Shown here: positions 1 through 11,552 of the stretch, piece by piece
How positions within the stretch are numbered: position 1 is the first letter of the stretch
How the letters are laid out: every line of letters begins with the position of its first letter
DNA from: Arthonia radiata
Lineage: Eukaryota; Ascomycota; Arthoniomycetes; Arthoniales; Arthoniaceae
NCBI GenBank assembly: GCA_002989075.1
Contig: PSQN01000007.1
Coordinates: 822,558-886,557, forward strand
Reading direction: 5' to 3'
DNA: 64,000 nucleotides
Position numbers and translations under genes: made by a program
Notes under the pieces: generated by a model
The model's input: only the letters and a program-made list of their open reading frames with translations
Database searches by the model: none
Told to the model about the DNA's origin: nothing

Positions 1-1
1 C

Positions 2-507
2 TGTTGGAAATTAACCAACTAGCTGGTTAGCCAGAACCCTCAGTGGCCCGGAGTATTGGACAGGTCCTACCAGCTGTCCCGGCCTAGAATAGAACAAGCC
101 TTTTACCTAAAGGATCGGGCCTAGTAGCCCGGGCCTAGGACAAAAAGGAGCATTGCACGACCCGTCTTAGACAGCTGGCCCGTAGTCTAAGACAACACGG
201 GATAGACTGAGACTAACAGTTTTAGATAGACGGAATTACCGTCTTGTGCGGTAAGTTACGGGTTATCTGGCCCCTATCAAAAGAACAGATATCTAGTAAG
301 TCCTGCACGGGCCGCTAGACTTAGATATATAAGCTAGGATCCCTCTAGAGGATTCTAGCTAACAAGACAGACAACACAACAACAGCTTCTCTTTGTTACT
401 GAGTATTGTACCTGTAACAAGCCTAAGTATTGCACTAGTCCCAAGCTAGTCTCGTCTTCCTACTCTTTGTAGTAGTATCCTTCTTCTTCCCTGCACCCTT
501 TTTAACA
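2..507 (+). repeat. LTR of a second family (LTR-1), probably solo
   Basis: 506 bp, starting TGTTGG and ending TTAACA. It matches the copy at 11,047-11,552 over its full length with mostly C/T and G/A differences. A TATATAA box near 325, followed by a pyrimidine- and CA-rich stretch, suggests plus orientation. The right flank is GACGC (508-512), and the only visible left-flank base (C at 1) fits the end of the same 5-bp target duplication. Sequence after 507 resembles the inside of element A, so this looks like a solo LTR within element B. A partner LTR to the left cannot be excluded. Confidence 0.75.
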
Positions 508-702
508 GACGCAGAATAAAATAAGTTAAAATAATATATTGTTTAAAGAAGAATAGCTAGCGGCTATATTTAGTAGTAATATTATAGATATACTAAGTAG
601 TTTAAGTATAGATTTTTGTAATAACTTATGCTCAGAGTTAGATAGTAAACTATTAATATAGTAGGCTAATTCGTTTATAGGTAACTTAGATACCAGTAGA
701 GC

Positions 703-1172
703 TGTAACGCCGGTCGCTGGGAGGACCGAACTAAGGCTTACTTGCCTTGTGTGCTTGTCGACCTTAGTAGTAGGTATCTTGTGTGCTAGAGACTAAAAGG
801 TAGAAGAGGCGAGACAGATTATAGAAGGTAAGAGGGGCTTAACTAAAGTAGACAGAAGGTAAAGTACGTTACTTAAATATAGTTAAGAAACTTATATTTA
901 GATATTAAGTTAATAGACTAAAGTCTATCTAGGGTCGGCTATTAGTCTAGCTATATAGTTTAAGGTATATAGGGAAGTTCCTTTATGTCCGTTAACCCGA
1001 CAATACCTATATCGGGTTTATAGAGAATGTAGGCTTCTATAGCCGTCTTGTTCGATAATGCCTACGCCGGGTTTGTAGGCTTAGTCGGGAATAATGCTGG
1101 TAGGGCTAAGATAACTGGCGGTGGTTAATGCTTGAATGTGCGCTAGGCCGTCTGAAGCTGGTGTCCGTAACA
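703..1172 (-). repeat. Solo LTR of the A/B gypsy family
   Basis: 470 bp, TGTAACG...CGTAACA on the plus strand, i.e. TGTTACGG... on the minus strand. It is flanked by perfect 5-bp target duplications AGAGC at 698-702 and 1,173-1,177. It interrupts a segment of element B that is continuous in element A near 2,935. It closely matches the LTRs at 1,744-2,215 and 8,564-9,034. Confidence 0.9.
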
Positions 1173-1743
1173 AGAGCGTACTAAGTAGTAAATTAGAGTA
1201 TTAGTACTATTACAACCGATTAATATTTTAGTTCTAATATTGTTAAATAGTGTCCTTATAGTTAGTTAGGTTTCGTTCCGGTTCCTATTAATTTTTATAT
1301 TTAGAGTATCCTTTCTACTTTATAAGATATTGTTGTTTGCTTCGATATTATCTATAGACTCAAATTATTTTTACCTTATATTTAAGTTTTTAATTGTTAA
1401 AAAGGATTTCTAAGTTAAGTCGTTCTACTTCTTAAAAGTAGACTAGCTTTAATAGCGCTATATAGAATATAGAGTGTATTCTTATTATTTTTAGAAGTTT
1501 AAGTTTAAATGTTACAGATCTTAATTACTATAGAATTTTGAACAGTCTTGTCTTAGTATAGTTAAGTTTCTTGCTTAGTCTTGTAGTTTTAAGATTTCTT
1601 ATAAGTAAGTAAGCTCTTTTCCCCTCTTTTATACCTGTATTTAGGATAGTTCTTAACTTATTTAATAATACTATTTTTTAGTACGTTTATTAATAAACTC
1701 GCTATTAGACTTTAACTGTTAATACAGAGTTTTTATGCTTATA

Positions 1744-2215
1744 TATAACGTCGGTCGCTGGAAGGACCGAACTAAGGCTTACTTACCTTGTGTGCTTGTC
1801 GACCTTAGTAAGGGGTGTCTTGTATGCTAGAGACTAAAAGGCAGGAGAGGTGAGACAGATTATAGAGGGTAAGTAGAGCTTAACTAAAGTAGACAGAAGG
1901 TAAAGTATATTACCTAAATATAGTTTAAAAAACTTGTAGTCAAATATTAAGTTAATAAACTAAAGTTTATTCTAAGGTCGGCTATTAGTCTAGCTATATA
2001 GTCTAAGGTATATAGAAAAGTTCCTTTATATCTATTAATCTAATAATACCTATATCGGGTTTATAAGGAATATAGACTTTTATAGCCGTCTTGTTTAATA
2101 ATGCCTATAGCGGGTTTATAGGCTTAGTCGGGAATAATACTTATAGAGCTAAGATAACTGGCGGTAGTTAATACTTAGATATACGCTAGACCGTTTAGGA
2201 CTGGTGCTCGTAATA
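1744..2215 (-). repeat. 3' LTR of gypsy element A
   Basis: 472 bp left-hand LTR of element A, matching the LTR at 8,564-9,034 end to end. Both differ by scattered transitions, as RIP of duplicated copies would produce. Confidence 0.88.
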
Positions 2216-2662
2216 TAATTCCCTCTCTTTTAGTTAAATTGTTCTCGATTGACCCTTAGCTTGTTAAATACCTATAAGTTGCGTATCGCCCTTCCTTTTG
2301 TAACTAATTTATAAGTTGCTATACCTTGTATAAAGTCTGTTACTGCGGATCTTAATAAGAAGTATAGCTAATACCTGCTAATTAAAGCCTGCGGTATCGA
2401 AATACCTCTCTGTTCTAGATACGTATCAACTAAAGAAAGGTATGTAGTTTAGTTTAGAAAGGCAATATGTTCGGTATATACTTAGAACAGGAAGAGTTAT
2501 AATTTACAGGTATCGATAGCAAATAGTATATCTAATTGCTGTCTTTCTATAATACCTAAAACTAACTTAGTTGTAGCGCGTTCGGTTTATTCTTAATATT
2601 CCTTTTAGTTGGCTGTCCTTTAGCGTACAAAGCGCCAATTATTTATGTTAAAAGCTTAAATA

Positions 2663-2854
2663 GCAGCGTTAATTGCGGCTGTGCAGCGTAACCAATCTAA
2701 GGTCCGAAAGTTAAAAAAGAAGGTTAAGAAGACCCGTACGCGGGCAGCAGCAAAATTAGCTCGAAATAAATTGTTGGAGCAAGAAAAGTTTGCCGCGTCA
2801 ATAGCTAGTAGCGATATATTTAAATATTCGAGCGGATTATTTGTTAACTTTTGA
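2663..2854 (+). other. Plus-strand basic reading stretch inside the 3' part of element A
   Basis: A stop-free plus-strand stretch of about 64 codons, antisense to pol and lying between integrase and the 3' LTR. It would encode a lysine/arginine/alanine-rich, helix-prone C-terminal tail (KKKVKKTRTRAAAKLARNK). It is visibly less AT-drifted than its surroundings. The matching piece of element B (508-610) is strongly drifted. Its character recalls C-termini of pogo/DDE-type transposases, but I cannot identify it. It may be an accessory reading frame of this element family. Confidence 0.4.
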
Positions 2855-5800
2855 GGTAACCTCTACTCAAAGTTAGATAGTAGTCCTGTAACATAGTAAG
2901 CTAGCTTGTTTAAGAGTAATCTAGGTACCAGTAAGGTACACTAGATAGTAAATTAGAGTGTTAGTGCTGCTACGACCGATTAATATTTTAGTTCTAATAT
3001 TGTTGAATAGTGTCTTTATAGTTAGTTAGGTTCTATTTTGGTTTCTATTAATTTTTATATTTAGAGTATTCTTTTTATTTTATAAGATACTGTCGTTTGC
3101 CTCGGTATTGTCTGTAGACTTAAATTGTTTTAACCTTATACTCGGATTCTTAGTTGTTAGGAAGGATCTCTAGGTTAGATCGTTCTGCTTTTTGAAAGTA
3201 GACTAGTTTTAACAGTGCTACGTAGAATATAGAATATATTTTTATTGTTTTTAGGAGTTCGAGTTTAAATGTTATAAGTCTTAATTGCTGTAAAATTTTA
3301 AACGGTTCCGTCTTAGTATAGTCGAGTTTTTTACTTAGTTTAATAGTCTTTATGTTTCTTATAAGCAAATAAGCTCTTCTTTCTTCTTTTATGCTTGTAT
3401 TTAGGGTAGTTTTTAACTTATTATACTATTTCCTTGTTTGTTTGTTAATAAACTCGCTGTTAGACTTTAACTGCTGGTATAGGGTTTTTATGCTTATAGC
3501 TATTTGTGTAGCTGTTTTATTTTTAGTAGTATTTTGTAGTTACCTGCCTTAAAGAGGGTAATAGCTATATAAGGCATAGAACAGAGTTATTTTAGTTATA
3601 TTGTTCTTTGTATTATTATACGCGGCTTACGCTACTAGTAGTAATTATACTTAGTTATTCTGCTGGTAGTTAATGTATGCTCAGAGATACTGTTCTAGTG
3701 TTTAATTTATTCGCTCTGTCTGTCCGTCTGTCTACAGATAGAACGAAGTAGATATTTTCTGTTTCGTCTTCAGTTGTTGTATTAGAGATGTCTAAAACCG
3801 TAAAACGAATTTTTAGTCTCTGTCTAAGACAATTCTTTGTAGTTAACTATAATTTGCTAGGATAATTCGGAGGAATATATATATTAATTGTTCTAAATTG
3901 CTGGCTTCCTTATAAGATATAAAGTATGCGTACTTTGTTAGTTTATTGCATATAACTAGAATAGCGTCGTAAGCTACTTCTATAAGTAGATCCTTAGAGA
4001 TTAGTAATTTAGTAATAAAGTTTAGTAAGACTGTATGTTATAGCCTTTTAGGTATTTTTAGTGGCTATAGTTTACTGTATAGTAAATGCTTTAGGTGCTT
4101 GGTTCTTGCATATACGTCGTATTCTCCAATATAGTTCTTAACGTAGTGTCGGATTCTCGGGATATAGTAAGTTTTTATAATTTTTTCTATAGTGTTGTCG
4201 ATGCCTTTGTGTCCTTTTGTTGGGTTATCGTAGAAGTTACCAATAATGTGTTGGGTTAGATTCCTCGGGACATAGATCTTGCCTTAAAATTTGTAATAGC
4301 CTTTACTATTCTTAGTTAATTTTAGGTGTCGTTTCTCTGTTTTCTAGTAGGTTTTAGGGTCGTTTAGGATGTCTAGAATTCGGCTGTCTGGTTCGATAAT
4401 AAACTCGGTTATTATAGCCAATTAATTGTATCTAATCTTATTATTGTGCTCTTAGAATATTATATGCTCGATATGTTTCTTGTTATTAAGGTAATTAGAA
4501 CGTCGGCTTAGAGCGTCGGCTCTATTGTTCTTAAAACCCTTTTTGTAGGTAATAATAAAGTTGTATAGAGCTATAGTTTCTAACCATCTAACTTATCTGC
4601 AGTTAAGTTTCTTTATTGTTGTAAAGTAAGTTAAGTTCTTATAGTCTGTATATACTATAATTATATAGTTTGCTCCTTCTAAGTAAGCTCGCTATATCTT
4701 AAATACTGCTATAATAGCTAAAAGCTCTTTATTGTAAATATTATAGTTTTATTCTATAGATAATATTTTCTTTAAGTAGAAAGCTACTGGTCTAAGCTTT
4801 CTTTCCTTGTTATTTTAATTTATATATACTTTAATTGTATAGTCTAACGCGTCTATTTCTATAATAATCGGTAAGTTAGAGTTAAATATTGCTAGTACGG
4901 GCTCAATCTTAAAAGCTTTCTTAAGCTCTTTAAATACTAATCGTTTCTTTTACGTCTAAAAGAATTCTATCGATTGTTTTATTTGTTAAGACAGCGGTAC
5001 TGTAATTTGGTTAAAGTTAGTTAGATATCTATTGCCTATAGTAGTTAGCAAAACTAAAAAATTATTGTAATTATTTTATATTCTTTAGTGTTAGTTAGGT
5101 TAGAACAGATTAGATCTTTAAATCTTCTATTTAAAGACTGTGCTTAGTAATTATAAATCTAAGAAATTCGACGGATTGTTGATAGAACTAGGTTTTCTTA
5201 ATATTAATTCGTAAATCGGTACGCACTAATCTTTCTAATACCTTTTTAATATGTTTCTTATATTCTTCTAGTATACGGCTGTATACTAAGATATCGTTTA
5301 GATAAGTAGTTATAAATATATCTAAGTAATTGCTAAGTGTGTTGTTAATTAGTTTCTAGAATAATACTGGTGCGTTTATTAGTTCAAAAGATATAACGCA
5401 ATACTTAAAAAGTCTGTATTTAGTATAGAAGGCCGTTTTCTATTCTTCGCCTTCTTTTATATAAATTAAGTTATAAGCTTCTTGTAGGTCAAATTTAATA
5501 AACTATTGCGTATTATACAATCGGTCTGTTATTTTGTTAATATATAGTAAAGGGTATCGATTTTTAATAATTACTCTGTTTAATTGTCTATAATCTATAT
5601 AAAGTTGTAGTTTGCTATTCTTCTTTAGTACAAAGAGTATCGGGTATCCGGCTAGTAATGTTAATTTCTAAATAAATCCTTTCTTAAGGTTTTTGTTAAA
5701 GTAGTCGCGGAGCGCTTAATTTTCTGCTTCTAATAAAAAGTATATTAGACCGAATGTTAGCGTCTTGCCTTTCTGTAAAGGTATTGTATAATCCTACAGT

Positions 5801-8563
5801 TTGTATTCTAGGAGAGCTGAGTTTGGCTTAGCTTCCTTAAATAGGTATTAGAATTAATTGTATTTCTCGGGTATCTTAGTAATTAACTAAGTACTTGTCG
5901 TTGTATAGAATTGTTGGCGTACAGTCGTTTTTTGTTTATACTTGTATATAGTTAGCTATAAACAAGATACTGCGTTAGACTCTTCTTATAGAATATCTAA
6001 GTGTCGGAGTATAGTAGTACTAACCCGTATAAGTTCTTTATCGCGCTCCTTATTTTTACTACTAAAGATAGCTTATAAGGTATTTGTTTCGTAAAACGAC
6101 TCTTGTTTAGAGTACTTATATCTAGTAAAGAAGAGTTTTTTAGTTCTTTAATCTACTTTTAGGTTATATTGTTATAACTAAGGTATACTTAGTACGGCGT
6201 AGTACTAGTTAATATTTATAATATTATAAGTAATTTCTTCTTAATAGTCTTTAATTATTACAGTATATAAGGTAATTTCTTTTTTTGTGTTTATATTTAA
6301 TACTCCTTAACGCAGCGTATTAAGATAAAGTTGCTTATTGCGCCTAAATCGATTATAATTTTAATGCTTCTATAGTTTATTGTTACCTAAGTATACAGAT
6401 ATATTCTATAGAAAGCCGAGCTTGTATAGAGCTGAGCTTTTAGAGGGTCTAACCGTTAAACGGGCCGGTACTACTACCCTTAAAGTAGTCGGCTTAGTCT
6501 TTTTTCTGTTAATCGTATACGTTCTAGAGTATTTTAGGTACCGGAACCTATTGTCGGTTAATCTACTGTAAGAATTTCTATATAAGGTATTCTAGTACTA
6601 TCTTTATTATAACGTCTGGTTTGTTATTTACGATCCTTACCTTAATTATATAACTATCGCTAGTCAAAACCCGTTGTATCTATAGATTGTATATTATTAG
6701 TTAAAGATATTAGTACTGACTATATAATTCTAGACCCTTAATAAGGTAGTTTACTAGTTGTCGTAGGCGTAAGTAAATATATTCTAGAATATTATTAATA
6801 TTTCTATTAGTACTTAACTTTCTATTGTAGAAGGCTAACTAACAAAGTCTCTATATTATTTCTTTCTAACGAATTAAAGTTTGTTCTTTCTAGTTAGTAT
6901 CGTTCTTAAGCGAGGATTCTGTACTATTAGAATTTATATTTTTGTCTTTAAGTCGTTACCTTGCCTATAATATATCGTAGCTGCTATCTTACTTAGCCTT
7001 TACGATCTATTCTTTCTTAAATTTCCCTTAGGTTTCTAAATAAGGCGACCTAGATCTTTCTTAAGTAAGACCTAATTCTTGTGTCGAACCTTGTTTTAAA
7101 GATATTAGTTTCCTCGGCTATTATCTTAATCCCAATTTGTTGGATTTGTGGGTCGTATATTCGTTATCGTAGCACGTAGTTTAGAATAGTGTTTTATGTA
7201 GTGTAACGGTATCTTATACCTACTGCCTTAGAATAGTGCGGTTGATATTGTTTCAGTTTTATAGATTTTATCGTTTCTAGTTTATTTGTCGTTTCTTTGT
7301 TTCTTCCTATAACTTAATGTTTGTGTCCCAATTTTTATATAAGTTAAATAAGTTCTATTCGTTATACTTTTTGTTAGAAGAAACCTAGTAAGTATCTTTC
7401 TAGTTATAGAAGGCACTCTAGTAAATATCTTTTTGCTCTTTAGTTAGTTTAGTAACGTACTTATATTAGTTCTAAATAATCTTCTATAAAAAACTTAATT
7501 TCTAAAGAAGATAACCCCCGATTGAGTCTATATATTAGCGGTCGGAGAAGGCTACTAGTAATTTTATCGCCTTATTGCGACTATTGTTCTCTTGAGTCTA
7601 AGTAGTTATATTAAACTATTGTCGTAGAAAATAGGGTTTCTAAAATTAATTATTATATCTGTTTCTACCAATACTGTTAAACTATTGTTTTTTAGAACGG
7701 TATTCTTTAACTTAATGTCCTAGTTTTCTGTAATATAAGCATAGCTTATTCTTTATTCTATATTCTTATTTTTAGTTGTTTAGTTTTCTATAAGGCTTTA
7801 TAAAGTCTAATTCTATTAAATTACTCTAGTTTTATTGTAAGTTGTGCTTACTCCGAGTTTAAATAAATTTACTTAAGTTAGCTCCTTTTTTCTTTAACTG
7901 TCGTTTAAAGTTGCTGTTATCGATTTTCTTAGCTTGTTCTATAAATCTTTCTAGTTTAGTAAACTTTTCTCTGCGGATATAAATAATCTCTTTAATATAG
8001 TTCTTTAAGCCTTTATAAAAGGCGTTGACTAAGGGTTCTTTATTCTATTTAGTTTAGTTAGTATATTGTAGAAACTTAGCGGTGTATTAGCTAGCCGGTC
8101 CTATCTGTCGGAGTATCTTAAGTTTATATACGGTAGTACGTCTAGAATCTATATCTCTGTACACTTATTAAAGCTTTTACTAAAACGCAGCAAAGCTAGA
8201 GAAGAGCTTGTCTATTTCTTTCTGTTGTTTGTTAGGTATCTTATAAAGGTAGTCTTTAAGATAGAAGTTAAACTATTTATATGCCTCGCTATTTATATAG
8301 GATGCGGTAAATAAAACTATAGTACTATTATTTAGAAACTAATTCTTATAAGTTTTAAAGTATATAGCTAAGCGTATTAGAAATAAAGTAAGTTCGGAAC
8401 GTTTACTTAAAAAGCTTTTATCTATTTTAGTGTTAACGTCCGATATCTTATCTGTAGCGGTTATTTTACTAGCTAGCTTATTTATAGCGTCGCGGCTATT
8501 AGATGCCGAAGTAGTAAATATAATTAATCTACTTTCTCTACTTTTGTAGCGAGTCTATTAAAG

Positions 8564-9034
8564 TATAACGCCGGTTGCTAGAAGAACTGAACTAAGGCTT
8601 ACTTACCTTGTATACTTATTAACCTTAGTAAGAGGTATCTTGTGTACTAGAGACTAAAAGGTAGGAGAGGCAAGACAAATTATAAAGAGTAAGTAGGGCT
8701 TAACTAAAGTAAATAGAAGGTAAAGTACGTTATTTAAATATAGTTAAGGAACTTATATTTAAATATTAAGTTAATAGACTAAAGTCTATTCTAAGGTCGG
8801 CTATTAGTCTAGCTATATAGTCTAAGGTACATAGGGAAGTTCCTCTATATCTATTAACTTAACAATACTTATATTGGGTTTATAAGGAATATAGACTTTT
8901 ATAGCTGTCTTGTTCGATAATGCCTACGGCGGGTTTATAGGCTTAGTCGGAAATAATGCTTGTAGAGCTAAGATAACTGGCGGTAGTTAATACTTGAATG
9001 TACGCTAGGCCGTCTAGAGCTGGTGCCCGTAATA
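8564..9034 (-). repeat. 5' LTR of gypsy element A
   Basis: 471 bp right-hand LTR of element A. The TTATA directly after it repeats the TTATA before the left LTR and rejoins the interrupted sequence of element B (compare 3,493 onward). Confidence 0.88.
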
Positions 9035-11046
9035 TTATAGCTATTTATATAGCTGTTTTATTCTTAGTAGAATTCTATAGTTATCTACTTTAAAGAGGGT
9101 AATAACTATATAAGACGTAAAACGGAGTAGTTTTAGTAGTATTGTTTTTTGTATTATTATACGTAGCCTACGTTACTAGTAATAGCTGTATTTAGTTATC
9201 TTGCTAGTAGTTAATATAGGCTCGTAAATACTGTTTTAGAGCTTAGTTCGTTCGTTTTATTTATCTGTCTGTCTGTAGGTAAAATAAAGTAGACATCTTT
9301 TGTTTTGTTTCTAGTTATTATATTAGAGATGTCTAAAATTGTAAGACAAATTTTTAATCTTTGTTAGAGACAATTCTCTGTAGTTGTCTATAGTTAGCTA
9401 AGATAATTTTAAGAAAGATGTATACTAGTTATTCCGAGTTACTAGCTTTCTTGTATAGTACAAAGTATACGTATTTTATTAGTTTATTGTATATAACTAG
9501 GATAGCGTTGTACGCTACTCTTATAAGTAGATTCTTAAAAATTAGTAACTTAGTAATAAAGTTTAATAAAACCGTATACCATAGTCTTTTAGATATCTCT
9601 AGTAGTTATAGTTTACTATATAGTAAATACCTTAGATACTTAGTTCTTACGTATATATCGTATTTTTGAATATAATTCTTAACGTAGTGTCGAATCTTTG
9701 GGATATAATAGGTTCTTATAATCTTTTTAATAGTATCATTAATTTCTTTATATTCTTTCGTTAAGTTATTGTAAAAGTTACTAATAATGTGTCGAATTAG
9801 ATTTCTTAGAACATAGATTTTTTCTTAAAATTCGTAGTAGCCTTTATCGTTCTTTGTTAGTTTTAGGTATCTTTTCTCATTCTTTTAATAAGTATAAGGG
9901 TTTTTTTTAGAATATCTAGGATTCGGCTGTTTAGTTCGATAATAAATTTAGTTGTCATAGCTAGTTAATTGTATCTAATCTCGTTATTGTTTTCTTAAAA
10001 TATTGCGTATTCGACGTATTTCTTATTATTAAGGTAGTTTAGTTGTTAGCTGAGAGCGTCTACTCTATTATTCTTAGAATCTTTCTTGTAGGTAATAATA
10101 AAGTTGTATAGAGCTATAGTTTCTAAGTATTTAACTTGTCTACGGTTAAGTTTTTTTATTGTTATAAAGTAAGTTAGATTTTTATAGTCTATATATACTA
10201 TAATTATATAGTTTGCTCCTTTTAAAATAAGCTCGCTATATTTTAAATGCTGCTATAATAGCTAAAAGCTCTTTATTGTAAATATTGTAGTTCTACTCTA
10301 TAGATAATATCTTTTTTAAGTAAAAAGCTACTAGTCTAAGCTTTCTTTCCTTGTTATTTTAACTTATATATACTCTAATCGTATAGTTTAATGTATCTGT
10401 TTCTATAATAATTAGCAAGTTAGGGTCGAATATTGCTAATATAGACTCAATCTTAAAAGCTTTTTTAAGCTCTTTAAATACTAATTATTTTTTTTACGTC
10501 TAAGAGAATTTTATTGATTATTTTATCTGTTAAGACAGCGGTACTATAATTTAGCTAAAATTAAATATCTATTGCCTATAGTAGTTAGTAAAACTAAGAA
10601 ACTATTATAGTTATTTTATATTCTTTAATATAGGCTATATTAAAATAAATTAAATCTTCAAATCTTTTATTTAGAGACCGTGCTCGGTAATTATAAATCT
10701 AAGAAATTTAATAGATTGTTAATAAAACTAGATTTTCTCGATATTAATTTATAAATCGGTACGCACTAATCTTTTTAATACCTTCTTAATATATTTTTTA
10801 TGTTCTTCTAGCGTATAGTTATATACTAGGATATTGTTTAAATAAACAGTTATAAATATATTTAAATAATTACTAAGTATATTATTAATTAGTTTCTAAA
10901 ATAATGCTAGTACATTAGTTAGCTTAAAGAGTATAATACAGTACTTAAAAAGTCTGTATCTTGTATAGAAGGCTGTTTTCTATTCTTTACCTTTCTTTAT
11001 ATAGATTAATTAATAGGCTTCTTGTAGGTTAAACTTAGTAAACTAC

Positions 11047-11552
11047 TGTTGAAAATTAACTAACTAGCTGGTTAGCCGGAACCCCCAGAGGCCCAGAGTA
11101 TCGGACAGGTTCTACCAGCTATCTCGGTCTAGAATAGAACAAGCCTTTTATCTAAAGAGTTGGGCCTAGTGGCCCGGGCTTAGAACAAAAAGAAGTATTA
11201 TACGACCCGTCCTAGACAGCTGGCCTATAGTCTAAAACAACACAGAATAGACTTAAAGACTAATAATTTTAGATAGACAGAATTACTGTCTTATACGGTA
11301 AGTTACGGGTTATTTAGCCCCTATTAAAAGAACAGATATCTAGTAAGTCCTATATAGGCCGCTAAACTTAGATATATAAGCTAGAATTTCTCTAGAGAAT
11401 TCTAGCTAATAAGACAGACAACATAACAACAGCTTCTCCTTGCTACTAAGTATTGTACCTGTACTAAGCCTAAGTATTGTACTAGTCTTAAGCTAGTCTT
11501 GTCTTCCTACTCTTTGTAGTAGTATTCTTCTTCTTCCCTGCACCATTTCACA
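11047..11552 (+). repeat. Solo LTR (family LTR-1) inside element B
   Basis: 506 bp, TGTTGA...TTCACA, the full-length partner of 2-507. It lies within the reverse transcriptase part of element B. The flanks are ACTAC (11,042-11,046) and ACTAT (11,553-11,557), a 5-bp target duplication with one RIP-type difference. Removing it restores the match to element A near 5,500. Confidence 0.9.

Larger units (their letters stand above)
1744..9034 (-). mobile_element. Ty3/gypsy LTR retrotransposon fossil A, end-to-end but broken
   Basis: A 7.29 kb element with LTRs at 1,744-2,215 (3') and 8,564-9,034 (5') and a 5-bp target duplication TTATA at 1,739-1,743 and 9,035-9,039. A polypurine tract (minus strand) sits beside the 3' LTR at about 2,221-2,232. 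Reading the minus strand, recognisable pol pieces are reverse transcriptase (about 5,000-5,800, YLxDILVYS-like box), RNase H (about 4,600-5,000), integrase zinc-binding region (about 4,080-4,290) and integrase core (about 3,500-4,050). Gag and protease are placed at about 6,000-8,500 by position only. It carries many RIP-type changes and dozens of breaks. It is younger than B because it is inserted in B. Confidence 0.9.

Noticed and set aside
9418-9669. 83-codon plus-strand frame in the AT-rich region
   Set aside because: It is opposite the integrase segment of gypsy fossil B and open only by chance of composition.
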